A stretch of DNA of 64,000 bases from Armatimonadetes bacterium DC (GCA_001442985.1 LDYB01000020.1:62001-126000), one strand, 5' to 3'; shown: positions 26,614 to 34,927, counted from the stretch's first letter. Numbers and translations are program-made. The notes: generated from the sequence alone by a model not told the origin.

Positions 26614-28530
26614 TTACTGTGTGCGTGTGCGCACGATGTTGGGCAGTTCCACCTGCGTTTTCTGGGTGATATTCACCGCGCGGTCGGCGCCGTAGAACCG
26701 CACGCCTACCACCAGTTCCATCAGCCGCCGCGTCTGATAGTCCGCCACATATGAATCGCCTGGCAAGTTATTTTGATAGGCGAAAGTAACAATCACATTA
26801 TTCTGACCGGGTGGCATGGGCAACTGCGGGTCCGAATAGAACTCGATATAGCCCCGCAGCAAAGGCGCGTACTTGTAAAAATTCTGCGTGATTTCCGCCT
26901 CGCCATAGGTTGCCACCAGCTGACGCAGGGGCACCACATCTTGATAGAGAATCCGATACTGGTTCGGTCCCACAGGCGCGGTTGCCGACGAGACCCGCTG
27001 ATAGCGAATGGGGCGTCCGTAGTTCGGTCCAGGGCGCTGGTCGGGACCGATGACAATCTCGGAGCCAGGCACAATCGCACAGTCCAGCTCGTTCAGCGGT
27101 CCGTAGAGGGCTACATCATCGATGCGCCCGTTGTTATTGGTGTCCATCAGCGAGATGGCGCGCTTCACATTGTTTTGTGTGCCATCCGTCAGCGCCGCGC
27201 GATATTCGGCGTTGAAGCGTGAGTTGATGGTCGTCGCGTAAGGAGGTCCGGGGTCGTTGAAGGGCGTGTAGAAGTCGCCCGTGCTGTAAATCAGTCCCTC
27301 ACGAGGGTACTTCAGCCAGTGAGGCATAGCGAAGTTCAGCGTGCCCGACTCGGTGTCTATCATAAACTCGAGCGCGCTCTGCTCGGGGTCGTCCAGGTCA
27401 GGCGGTTGGGTGGGAACTGGCGTCGTAGCGGGCGGCGCCTGATACAGAATCCGATAGGTAATCTCGCTGATGGAGGCAACCTTTTGCTGGATCACGCGGT
27501 TGCCGTCGGTCCAGTAGCGGTAAAGCGCCCAGTACGGCGGGCGGATGGGAAGCCCCGGCGGCTGACCGTCCACATCCACATAGAAATACTCCAGCGGTTG
27601 ATTGTTCTGGAGCGCGTCGGGGCGACTGCGGAATACCACCAGCCGAAACTCACCCGGCGTCATCTGCCACAAGCCATGGGGGAACCGCACTCGGACAGGC
27701 GGATGCTTCGGCGACTCGCTATCCAGACTCTCGGTGCCCACAGGCGCGCCCATCTGGTTGACCACCTGTCCGGGCTTCAGCTGAAACAGCGGCTGCACCG
27801 AAATCGGGTTGCCGTTGTTATCGTAGGTAACCTGCACCATGTCCACCACGCCCAGCGGCACGATTGGCTTCGCCACCTTGCGCCAGCCATCGCGCTTGGG
27901 GCCGTAGAAGAAGTTGGGGTCATAAAAATCTTCGGGGCGATCAAACAGTTCGGGGTTCAGACGCCACTGATTGCCCACGCGCACATAGAGCGGAAACTCC
28001 GCGCGATACAGCACCGCCAGGTTCTCTTTCGCCGTTGCCAGCACATTGCGCCGCTCGTCGGGATTGAAGTAGGGGCTGGTGTTATCCATCGTGCCGATGA
28101 AGTAGCGCACCACCACGCGCCCGGGCGCAATCGGCACTGCCAGCTCGTTGACCCCGAACGGGATGTCGGAGGTCGGGTCGTTAGAGGGCTGCCCGGGGTC
28201 GCCGTAGGCAGGCGGCACGAGGTCAATTATCGCTCCATTCAGCACGAATTGCCGCGGCGTGCCGCTGGCGTCTTCCACATAGAAGTAGAGTTCGCGCCCT
28301 GCGGTATCGAACACATAGGCGGCGCGTTTGAGGTCGTTCTGAATCTGGTTCAGAGCAAGGCGCACGGTATCCTGTGCCTGTGCCTGCACCTGCCCCTGCC
28401 GTGTATAGCGGAACCCCTGCACCAGGGGTACCAGCAGCAGCCCCAGCAGGATTGCCGTAATCGCAATCACCACCAGCAGCTCCACCAGCGTGAACCCGTT
28501 TGTCCGCATCGCCTGCCTATCGCGCATCAT
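26614..28530 (-). CDS. Oversized PilW-like pseudopilin
   Basis: A 638-aa protein with a type III signal: [35 protein letters not shown], where prepilin peptidase would cleave after Gly and methylate Phe. The ~600-residue C-terminal part is far longer than usual minor pilins. It contains VDYxxG-like and DTESGTLNF strands (near 390) and a calcium-loop-like MDTNNNGRIDD (near 445). The start at 28530 (ATGATG) has GAGGGAGAAG just upstream; an internal ATG closer to the prepilin motif (28509) has no good site. It is 42 nt downstream of the PilV-like gene and in the same unit. Confidence 0.8.
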   Translation of the reverse strand: MMRDRQAMRTNGFTLVELLVVIAITAILLGLLLVPLVQGFRYTRQGQVQAQAQDTVRLALNQIQNDLKRAAYVFDTAGRELYFYVEDASGTPRQFVLNGAIIDLVPPAYGDPGQPSNDPTSDIPFGVNELAVPIAPGRVVVRYFIGTMDNTSPYFNPDERRNVLATAKENLAVLYRAEFPLYVRVGNQWRLNPELFDRPEDFYDPNFFYGPKRDGWRKVAKPIVPLGVVDMVQVTYDNNGNPISVQPLFQLKPGQVVNQMGAPVGTESLDSESPKHPPVRVRFPHGLWQMTPGEFRLVVFRSRPDALQNNQPLEYFYVDVDGQPPGLPIRPPYWALYRYWTDGNRVIQQKVASISEITYRILYQAPPATTPVPTQPPDLDDPEQSALEFMIDTESGTLNFAMPHWLKYPREGLIYSTGDFYTPFNDPGPPYATTINSRFNAEYRAALTDGTQNNVKRAISLMDTNNNGRIDDVALYGPLNELDCAIVPGSEIVIGPDQRPGPNYGRPIRYQRVSSATAPVGPNQYRILYQDVVPLRQLVATYGEAEITQNFYKYAPLLRGYIEFYSDPQLPMPPGQNNVIVTFAYQNNLPGDSYVADYQTRRLMELVVGVRFYGADRAVNITQKTQVELPNIVRTRTQ

Positions 28531-28572
28531 TCTTCTCCCTCATTAGACCCGTCCGGGCGAGCCTCAGGTTCC

Positions 28573-30441
28573 TCACTCTGCTCGCGAGAGAACCTGATCA
28601 AAGTCCAGACGCACAGGGCGTCCCGTGCCCGTAACTTCGTAGGTCAGGCGCACTTTGAGCGACAGTCCCTGCACGCCGCGCAGGGCGGTTCCCGTCACCT
28701 CAGGCGCCCAGCGCACCGCATCGGGATGGAGCTGGGTCAGGTCAACATAAACATACTCTCCGCCGTCGACTGGTTCAGTCGCCTCCGAGATACGGAACAC
28801 CCCGTTTGTGCCGTGTCGTATTGCGCCGTCGCGTGTCTGGTACCAGTATTCCCGAATCTGGATTGTCTTGCCCGCTTCGCTCTTGTTGAAGTAGAGGCGC
28901 CGTTGACGCGGCGTCGTCTCCCGATTGTACGCGCCTTCAAAATCGTACCAGCAGGCGTCTATGGGCATACCTACCAGCGCCGCGCTGATAAAATAGCGCT
29001 GTACTGCCTTTTGCACCGACATCGCCCAGTTGTCATGCACCTTATAAAGCACGCGCACCTTGCGTCCTGCCCATGCGCGGTCGCCAAACTCAATAATCCC
29101 TGCGCCGTAGTCCACCGACACGGGCGTGTTGAGTCCACCCCTTATCGCCTGCCCCTTCTGGATAAACACCGATTGCCCGCTTATCAGATCAATCACCACC
29201 ACATCGGCATGTGCGGGGTTACCCTCCATCTGATCAGGGGAAGGCAGTGGCGTCAGGTCGCCGCCCAGTCGCAGCCCCGGATAGAGCGTCTGATCGTTCT
29301 GCAGGTCGCCGAACTGCTTGAGGTCGGTGAACACGAGCCGCAAGCGGAGGCTGGTGGGCACGGTCAACTCTTCGGAGATGATAGACCAGTCCTGAACAGT
29401 GTAGTCAATATTGGCGTTCAGGGGGCGTTCGCCGCGCCAGTAGCGCTCATACGCGCCCGACGCATGGGGGCTGAACATCAGCGTGCCCAGCAGCGGGTTC
29501 ACCACCTTGTATTGATAGGGATATTCGGGGTCCCACGAGGCGTTTGCGTTCAGCATTTCGAACAGACGCGCGCAGGAGTCGGAGTCGGGCACAATCCCCC
29601 CGAATCCGGGCATCTGGTTGACGGGCTGGAAGTTCTCTGGGGGCTCGCCCGCCACAGGCACGGTGAGCGGCACCCATACAGCATAGGGAGGGTTCGGTGC
29701 CGTGGGCGCCAGGCGAATCACCGTAGAGACCTGACGCACATCGTAGTGATCCCCATGCGCCACAAGGTAGGTGTAGTCCACCTTATAGCTGATGGGTCGG
29801 TTGCGCAGGGGGCGCAGCAGGATCAAGCCGTTCTCGTAGTCAATTCCGTAGTCAAATACCTGCAGGTTGCGCCATTGATAGTCAGAGTCCATCACGAATC
29901 GGCGCATCGGGTTGCCGTATACCTGCAGGTAGTTTGCCATCACATTGGGATTGTTGCGCAGAGGCTCTGGGGGCAGGGCGATTGGGGCGAAGGTGGTGGT
30001 ATACAGGATGCCTTCGGTAATCTGGTTCATCGAGCCAGGCAGGGCGCCGGGCAGTCCCAGCGTGGCGCGCTCGCCAATCACGCGCCGCATGCGATTGACG
30101 CCCGAAGCATACTCTGGGGGCACGCCGTTCGGTAGGTCAGGCTGCACACCGAGGTCATCTGGCGACACGGTGGGGTCGAGCTCCATCAACACATCCCCGT
30201 TCACCACCTGATAGCGGATGGGCGCAATCGCATAAGGGAGGCTCTCCCGACGCATTTTGAGGCGCTCCATCTCGCGCTGTGCCAGCCGTGTGGCTGCCTC
30301 GCTCTGCCCCGAACGCTTCAAAGCCAGAAAGCCGCTCGGGTAGAGCCGTATAAACGCCAGAATGGCAATGGTCAACACGCCAACCGCCACCAGCACCTCG
30401 ACCAGCGAGGCGCCTGCCCGTATTCTATCCCTGCCAGTCAT
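28573..30441 (-). CDS. Oversized PilV-like pseudopilin
   Basis: A 622-aa protein with a PilV/GspI-type start: GASLVEVLVAVGVLTIAILAFIRLYPSGFLALKRSGQSEAATRLAQREME. Cleavage is expected between Gly and Ala, a tolerated variant of the Gly-Phe site. The large C-terminal part carries repeated IDYENGLILL (near 200) and VDYGAGIIEF (near 438) strands followed by VxVxY. The ATG at 30441 is preceded by AGGTGG at a proper distance. It is second of the four pilin-like genes, with 50 nt between it and the previous stop. Confidence 0.8.
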   Translation of the reverse strand: MTGRDRIRAGASLVEVLVAVGVLTIAILAFIRLYPSGFLALKRSGQSEAATRLAQREMERLKMRRESLPYAIAPIRYQVVNGDVLMELDPTVSPDDLGVQPDLPNGVPPEYASGVNRMRRVIGERATLGLPGALPGSMNQITEGILYTTTFAPIALPPEPLRNNPNVMANYLQVYGNPMRRFVMDSDYQWRNLQVFDYGIDYENGLILLRPLRNRPISYKVDYTYLVAHGDHYDVRQVSTVIRLAPTAPNPPYAVWVPLTVPVAGEPPENFQPVNQMPGFGGIVPDSDSCARLFEMLNANASWDPEYPYQYKVVNPLLGTLMFSPHASGAYERYWRGERPLNANIDYTVQDWSIISEELTVPTSLRLRLVFTDLKQFGDLQNDQTLYPGLRLGGDLTPLPSPDQMEGNPAHADVVVIDLISGQSVFIQKGQAIRGGLNTPVSVDYGAGIIEFGDRAWAGRKVRVLYKVHDNWAMSVQKAVQRYFISAALVGMPIDACWYDFEGAYNRETTPRQRRLYFNKSEAGKTIQIREYWYQTRDGAIRHGTNGVFRISEATEPVDGGEYVYVDLTQLHPDAVRWAPEVTGTALRGVQGLSLKVRLTYEVTGTGRPVRLDFDQVLSRAE

Positions 30442-30491
30442 CAGTTATCCACCTCATACAACGCTGGGTTCCCTATCAAACGCGCGTTCCC

Positions 30492-31286
30492 CTACGGGCG
30501 TGCCAGATACGGAGTGTTGAACATCAACTCCGAATCCATCATCTTCACATTCCCCGTCAGGAACAGCACCGGATCATTTTTGGCTTTGACAGGCTGATTC
30601 CCCTGATAAGAGCGATGATAAGAGCACCATGTCACCACAGCGGTTGTATCAGGATTGCGATAACCTAACTGGCGCGGGTTGTCCGTTGCCTTGGGACCCA
30701 CAGGGTTGTCGAAAAACCCTTCCCGATACTGGGGGGTCTCCAGCTGGTTCAGCTGCGCGTTAGTCCAGAAGAGCGTATAATGCACTTCATAGGCGCTGGT
30801 ATTGCCCACCTTCCCGATGGAGTAGCTGTCGTAGCGATAAAAGCAGACCTCTGGGCTGCTGGGATCGGCAGGGTTCAGGCGCACGCCTTGCCCCGCGAGC
30901 GCATGCCCCCGCGGGTACACGGCGCGTGTAATCAGGCGTTTGTCATCCACAGGGTTATTGGGGCAGTAGAAAATCTCGTCGTTTCTCAGGTAGGAACCCA
31001 GCGGTTTCGGCGCCAGATTGAACGGAACCGCTGCCTGCTGGTTGCAGGTCAGGTTGCCAGCTGCGTCGACCGCATACGCGCCCAACACCGGAGGGTACGC
31101 GCGATAGTCGTCTTTGTAGTTCTGGAGCGCCACAAAAATCTGACTGAGATTCGAAATGCATCGGCTGCGGCGCGCATTTTCCCGAACCGTGCCCGCGATC
31201 GGGAAAATAATCGCCGCCAGAATCGCGATAATCGCGATCACCGTCAGCAGTTCCACCAGCGTAAAGCCTGTTTTTCTCATCGTCAT
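30492..31286 (-). CDS. Type II secretion/type IV pilus-like pseudopilin
   Basis: A 264-aa protein with the prepilin signature [46 protein letters not shown]. The globular part has CxxN and Tyr-rich segments common in the large Armatimonadota/Planctomycetota pseudopilin family (DDYRAYPPVLG, IFYCPNNPVDDKR). The start at 31286 (ATGACGATG) follows GGGGGCAACG; upstream in-frame codons are unlikely to be translated. Its promoter is probably the extended -10 at 31347-31352. As first of the four pilin-like genes it may provide the GspH- or major-type subunit. Confidence 0.85.
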   Translation of the reverse strand: MTMRKTGFTLVELLTVIAIIAILAAIIFPIAGTVRENARRSRCISNLSQIFVALQNYKDDYRAYPPVLGAYAVDAAGNLTCNQQAAVPFNLAPKPLGSYLRNDEIFYCPNNPVDDKRLITRAVYPRGHALAGQGVRLNPADPSSPEVCFYRYDSYSIGKVGNTSAYEVHYTLFWTNAQLNQLETPQYREGFFDNPVGPKATDNPRQLGYRNPDTTAVVTWCSYHRSYQGNQPVKAKNDPVLFLTGNVKMMDSELMFNTPYLARP

Positions 31287-31346
31287 CGTTGCCCCCTGTG
31301 CGCCTCTGTGTCTTTGACAGAGACGGGTTTCCAAAGGTTCCCGAAT

Positions 31347-31352
31347 ATTATG
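31347..31352 (-). promoter_or_regulatory. Candidate extended -10 upstream of the pseudopilin genes
   Basis: On the minus strand ATGTGCCATAAT carries TGC before CATAAT. The same 12-mer occurs before the flippase gene at 4048-4059. It lies 60 nt before the first pseudopilin start, and the leader between has a small CTCTGT/ACAGAG hairpin. Confidence 0.45.
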
Positions 31353-31409
31353 GCACATCGGGCGCAGGATACTTATTCTCCTGGCGTGCGCCGCTTCCTG
31401 CCATTTTCT

Positions 31410-33791
31410 CTACCGAATGGTTAAGACCTGCCCTGCGGGCGAAAGGTTCCAGCGCACAAGCAGGGTCTCGCGTTCGCGCTGTGTGTTCACGGGCAGGGGG
31501 TTGCCCAGCGTATCGGTGAGCGTTGCCTGCCCCTTCAGCCCGCGAATGGCAATTCGGGCGATCCCGTGTGCGCCCTCAGGTCCCTGCACCAGATAGCTCA
31601 GAGCGCGTGGGGTCTCGTGTTGCAAAACGACTCGCGCGTTGGTGTGCAACAGTCCTGCCCGCTGAAGGCGAGCGTCTACCTGTAAAAACAGTCCTGCACG
31701 GTTCGGCTCGATGGGAATGTCGCTCTGGATGGGCAGGCGCGGGTCCAGCACATCCAGATAGGTGCCGCGCAGTGTGGTGATGCGGTAAGTACCCCAGACG
31801 GCTACCCAGTCGCCGCGTTTGGCGAGGATTCGGGCGCGTTCACGGTAGCGAATCTCCGCCTGGGCGCAGAGGTAGCGCAGCACGGCACGCCACATCTCGT
31901 CGCCCCGGGGCAGGTTGCCAAACGCACGCCCTGAAACCCCCAGAAGCGCAAGCCCGCCGCGCCCCATACGCTGAATAACGCCCACTGGCGCGCCCTGCCA
32001 CAGATAAAACGGCTCGCTTCCTTCTATCGTGTAGCGCGTCAGGCTCTCGTTGCGCCGCACGGGAATTGCTGGCAGGTCGGGTCGTGTCGGATTCAGCACG
32101 CGCTCAGGGTAGGGGGGCGTTGTGCTGAGTTCCACCAGCCATTCCTGCGCGATTTCCACGCGAAGCGTGATGCGCTGTGCCTGTGGCAGCGGGAATCGGT
32201 AGGTGAACGAAGCGCCGCCATCAGCGGCGCGTTCCCCGTTTGCGTTTCGCTGGCTCCCCTGCTCATGATAAAGGAAAAGCGGCTCTGCGGGCGTGCCGGG
32301 CGAGAACGCCGCAAGCGTGCGCCCATCGGCTTCCAGCCGGACCCGACGCAGCCGCGCGCCCCAGCCCGTTTCGGGCAAGCTATCCCGAAAGCGCACATAG
32401 ACCGTCTGCCCTGCATACGCGCTCAGGTCAAACTCCACCCAGCGGCGGTTGAGCGTGCCCTGCTGGGGCTGGTCGCCATGACGCCCCAGCTCGCGCCACG
32501 CTTCGGGGGGCGCAGGCGGGGCAGGCTCGGTGTGAATCTCTGCGGCAACATCGCACTTTGCCAGCAGCCAGTGAAGCGGCGAAGCAAAACCCGCCTGTCG
32601 CCATGGGGTCTCGGCAAGCGCATCTAAGTCGTTCGTGCCGCCGACAATCACCAGCCAGCCGCCCTGACGCACCCACTGCGCCAGCGCGTCCACCTCCGAC
32701 TCTCGCTGAGGCTTCACACTTTCAGGCGTCCACATTAGCAGGCGCACGCCCCGCAGGAGGTTCGGCTCCCCTGCCCGCTGGATCGGAATCATCTGCACGG
32801 GCACGCCTGCGTGAACCAGCGGCGCCAGAAGCGCCATCAGATCCTCCGATGCCACACCCTGCCCTGCAGGGGGCATCTCGCCGAAGAGTGCCGCCATCCC
32901 CTCCACCCCTGCATCGATGGTTACCGTGCGTTGTTCGGCAAGGGATTCCAGCGCCCGCACAAGGCTCAAACTCGCGCTGACATCCTCCAGCAACATACTG
33001 TCAGGAACGCGCTCTGGGATGGGGGGCAGCTCGTAGCCATGGACCTCCCCAAACATCGCCGAGGCGATAGCGCTCGCCATATAGTCTGCCCGACGCCCTG
33101 CTGTTGCCACTTCTGAAAAAGGGTTTATCCGAAGCCAGAGCTGCCTGTCGCTCTGGCGCGTTAGCCCTGCCAGTGAAGCGCACTGCAGGTAAGCGCACGC
33201 GAACGGCAACGACTGCGACTCCCCCCGAAACGGAATCGGCGCACACCCGGCTCCCACCTGCCCCACCACCTCCTGAAGCGAACGGGGAACGCTTTCGCCC
33301 TCTGCGAGGAAGCGGAGTGTCGTTGCCGAACGCGGTCTCAAAGCGCCTGCCGAAGCGCCCAGAAGGCGCTCCACCCCATCGCCAATCCCGTCGCCGTCCT
33401 CGTCCCGATCGCTTGCCGCCACCTCTACCGAGAAGATGCGTATCTGCGTGCGGCGTAGCGATTCGACCACCACCTGCAGAGTCTGAACGGCTGGCTGAAG
33501 GGGGATGCGCACCGTGAAGCGATAACTCTGCACCCCGCGCACAAGGCTCCTTACTGCCAGACCGCCCGCTTCCGTGCGCAGGCGAATCCGCCCTGCCCCG
33601 CTCGCCTGCACCACTACCGAAACCGCCATCCCGCTCACCACACGAAACCCATACACCGCGCGCCCACGGGAACCTACCAAGCGCGCCCGCCCCTCAATAC
33701 GGGAACGCTCCGCCTGAATCAAAAAGGGAGACTCGCTGGGGGGAACAACCTGCCATCGAAGTGCTGGAACCAAGCCGACTTGCCTCTGCAT
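31410..33791 (-). CDS. Large beta-rich protein with a GATase-like segment, function unknown
   Basis: A 793-aa protein I cannot assign to a named family. It lacks a clear signal peptide from the ATG at 33791. Visible parts are a jelly-roll-like N-terminus, a calcium-loop-like stretch SDRDEDGDGIGDGVERLLG near 130-150 (thrombospondin type 3-like), a central Rossmann-like region with VRQGGWLVIVGGTNDLDALAETPW near 390 (compare the GATase-like segment of the 1536-aa protein), and a second beta-sandwich (RWVEFDLSAYAGQTVYVRFRDSLPETGWGARLRRV). It precedes the pseudopilin genes by 124 nt on the same strand and could be the first gene of that locus. TACAAT at 33800-33805 lies 8 nt before the ATG. A missed upstream start providing a signal peptide is possible but no such frame is evident. 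Confidence 0.65.
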   Translation of the reverse strand: MQRQVGLVPALRWQVVPPSESPFLIQAERSRIEGRARLVGSRGRAVYGFRVVSGMAVSVVVQASGAGRIRLRTEAGGLAVRSLVRGVQSYRFTVRIPLQPAVQTLQVVVESLRRTQIRIFSVEVAASDRDEDGDGIGDGVERLLGASAGALRPRSATTLRFLAEGESVPRSLQEVVGQVGAGCAPIPFRGESQSLPFACAYLQCASLAGLTRQSDRQLWLRINPFSEVATAGRRADYMASAIASAMFGEVHGYELPPIPERVPDSMLLEDVSASLSLVRALESLAEQRTVTIDAGVEGMAALFGEMPPAGQGVASEDLMALLAPLVHAGVPVQMIPIQRAGEPNLLRGVRLLMWTPESVKPQRESEVDALAQWVRQGGWLVIVGGTNDLDALAETPWRQAGFASPLHWLLAKCDVAAEIHTEPAPPAPPEAWRELGRHGDQPQQGTLNRRWVEFDLSAYAGQTVYVRFRDSLPETGWGARLRRVRLEADGRTLAAFSPGTPAEPLFLYHEQGSQRNANGERAADGGASFTYRFPLPQAQRITLRVEIAQEWLVELSTTPPYPERVLNPTRPDLPAIPVRRNESLTRYTIEGSEPFYLWQGAPVGVIQRMGRGGLALLGVSGRAFGNLPRGDEMWRAVLRYLCAQAEIRYRERARILAKRGDWVAVWGTYRITTLRGTYLDVLDPRLPIQSDIPIEPNRAGLFLQVDARLQRAGLLHTNARVVLQHETPRALSYLVQGPEGAHGIARIAIRGLKGQATLTDTLGNPLPVNTQRERETLLVRWNLSPAGQVLTIR

Positions 33792-33799
33792 AGCCCCCT

Positions 33800-33805
33800 A
33801 TTGTA
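33800..33805 (-). promoter_or_regulatory. -10 box of the 793-aa gene
   Basis: TACAAT on the minus strand lies 8 nt before the ATG at 33791, the same near-leaderless spacing as several other genes here. Confidence 0.45.
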
Positions 33806-33821
33806 CCCCGAACAAAAAAGA

Positions 33822-33849
33822 GGAGCAGGCGGGCTTGGACGCCTACTCC
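33822..33849 (-). terminator. Rho-independent terminator
   Basis: On the minus strand GGAGTAGGCG pairs with CGCCTGCTCC (10 bp, one G-U pair, 8-nt loop) and is followed by TCTTTTTTG. It lies 43 nt after the stop of the PH-like membrane protein gene and separates it from the 793-aa gene. Confidence 0.8.
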
Positions 33850-33891
33850 CCAACCTTGTGTGTGAGGTGTTCACCTTCCTTCGAACCTTAA

Positions 33892-34629
33892 TTATACACC
33901 ATTTTCCGATTTTTCCTGCCAATTTTCGGGGGACTTTGGTGTCGCAATCCGCTGAAGAATCTCATAGAGTTCCTGTGCCTGCTTATGGGAAGGCGTGCGC
34001 CCGATCTCAAACACATCGTCCACATCGTCCCGAACGAGAACCCTGTACAGACCGTTGCCCTGTTCGAGGCGAACTTCTTGAATCGAGTCAAAGCGAAGGC
34101 GATCCTGCGTCGCTATCGCCCTGCCTGATAAACGCAGGATACGCTGTGATGGCACATCGATAAGCGTGGTAATCGCCCAGCGTAGCCGATACCATGTGAG
34201 CGGAGTCACGAACAGCACTGCCAGCAAAAAGAGCAGCCCGTTATTGAGGATCACAGGAGTCGCCAGCGCTTTGCGAACACCTTCCCCGCCCCAGAAAGCG
34301 TGGAGCGCAAGCGCCGTGTAAAACAGTCCCTGTAGCAGCACAAAGGTCGCAAGGTACCGACTGAACGCGGGGAGAAGGAACGAATCAGAGGCGCGCAATA
34401 GCGGAATCCAGTAGAGCGCGCGTCGCACCTCCACCACAGGATACCAGATAAACAGAACCGCGGCAGCGGCGTGCCAGAGCGTGCGCGGCTCAAGAAACTG
34501 CCGCGCTGTCCACCAGCACCCCATCCATACGACGAAAAACCAGCCCAGCACCATAAACGGCGCATCGAAACCCCTTCGCTCACGCCCCGACAGCACTTTC
34601 AGACCGCGTGCATACACCTCAAGCTGCAT
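33892..34629 (-). CDS. Membrane protein with a PH-like C-terminal domain, function unknown
   Basis: A 245-aa protein with about four hydrophobic segments (roughly residues 25-45, 52-70, 88-115 and 125-148) arranged in pairs. The cytoplasmic C-terminus (TTLIDVPSQRILRLSGRAIATQDRLRFDSIQEVRLEQGNGLYRVLVRDDVDDVFEIG) looks like the beta-strand pattern of bacterial PH/DUF304-like domains. No enzyme motif is seen. It is monocistronic: TACACT at 34637-34642 lies 7 nt before the ATG (no ribosome site, so leaderless), and a U-tailed terminator follows. The function is unknown. Confidence 0.7.
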   Translation of the reverse strand: MQLEVYARGLKVLSGRERRGFDAPFMVLGWFFVVWMGCWWTARQFLEPRTLWHAAAAVLFIWYPVVEVRRALYWIPLLRASDSFLLPAFSRYLATFVLLQGLFYTALALHAFWGGEGVRKALATPVILNNGLLFLLAVLFVTPLTWYRLRWAITTLIDVPSQRILRLSGRAIATQDRLRFDSIQEVRLEQGNGLYRVLVRDDVDDVFEIGRTPSHKQAQELYEILQRIATPKSPENWQEKSENGV

Positions 34630-34636
34630 CGGGTTT

Positions 34637-34642
34637 AGTGTA
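34637..34642 (-). promoter_or_regulatory. -10 box, leaderless gene
   Basis: TACACT on the minus strand, 7 nt before the ATG at 34629. Confidence 0.45.
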
Positions 34643-34768
34643 CCCTTCGCTGGAAACTCTTTGTGGAACCTTTTCGTTTTTAAGTATGGTCTTACTCAGC
34701 AGGGTTCAGGGGAGGTCGGTACGAAAAAATGGGGGCGCAAGTTCCCGTGCCTGCCGACGCTTTCCCCC

Positions 34769-34798
34769 TTGAATCTGCAGGGCGAATTGTGCTACAAT
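34769..34798 (+). promoter_or_regulatory. clpC promoter
   Basis: A -35 TTGAAT (34769-34774) and a -10 TACAAT (34793-34798) are separated by 18 nt. Transcription would start near 34805, just at the base of a long hairpin. No CIRCE element or CtsR-type direct repeat is visible. Confidence 0.7.
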
Positions 34799-34803
34799 TT
34801 AGG

Positions 34804-34855
34804 CAGGGTGAAACCTGTCCCTGTCGCTACCGATAATATGGATAGGTTTCCCCTG
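34804..34855 (+). promoter_or_regulatory. 5'-terminal hairpin in the clpC leader
   Basis: The arms 34804-34820 (CAGGGTGAAACCTGTCC) and 34840-34855 (GGATAGGTTTCCCCTG) form a 16-bp stem with one bulged T and one G-U pair around a 19-nt loop. It begins at the predicted transcription start and ends 9 nt before the ribosome site of the leader ORF. It could stabilise the mRNA, act as a thermosensor, or as DNA be a repressor operator. Confidence 0.6.
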
Positions 34856-34873
34856 TGAAATCACGGAGGTTAT

Positions 34874-34927
34874 ATGGAAACAGCCTATCAATACGGCAAA
34901 AACGCCGTGCTGGAGGGTCGAGCATGA
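34874..34927 (+). CDS. Possible 17-aa leader peptide before clpC
   Basis: An ATG at 34874 is preceded by a full GGAGG (34865-34869, 4-nt spacing) and encodes [17 protein letters not shown]. Its TGA overlaps the clpC ATG as ATGA, so translation of clpC could be coupled to it. The YGKNAVLE part resembles the N-terminus of RlmB/TrmH-type rRNA methyltransferases, so it may instead be a gene remnant. Real translation is not shown. Confidence 0.4.
   Translation: METAYQYGKNAVLEGRA

Noticed and set aside
27319-30135. A 938-codon open frame on the plus strand opposite the PilW/PilV-like genes
   Set aside because: It is antisense to two genes with clear prepilin signals, spans their junction, is rich in His/Arg/Ala typical of a shadow frame in GC-rich DNA, and has no ribosome site.
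33719-33922. A 67-codon minus-strand frame in the gap before the 793-aa gene
   Set aside because: It crosses a U-tailed terminator and overlaps both neighbouring genes in another frame; no family resemblance.
34630-34923. Possible CIRCE or CtsR operator before clpC
   Set aside because: The inverted repeat there does not match CIRCE, and no tandem GGTCAAA heptads are present.
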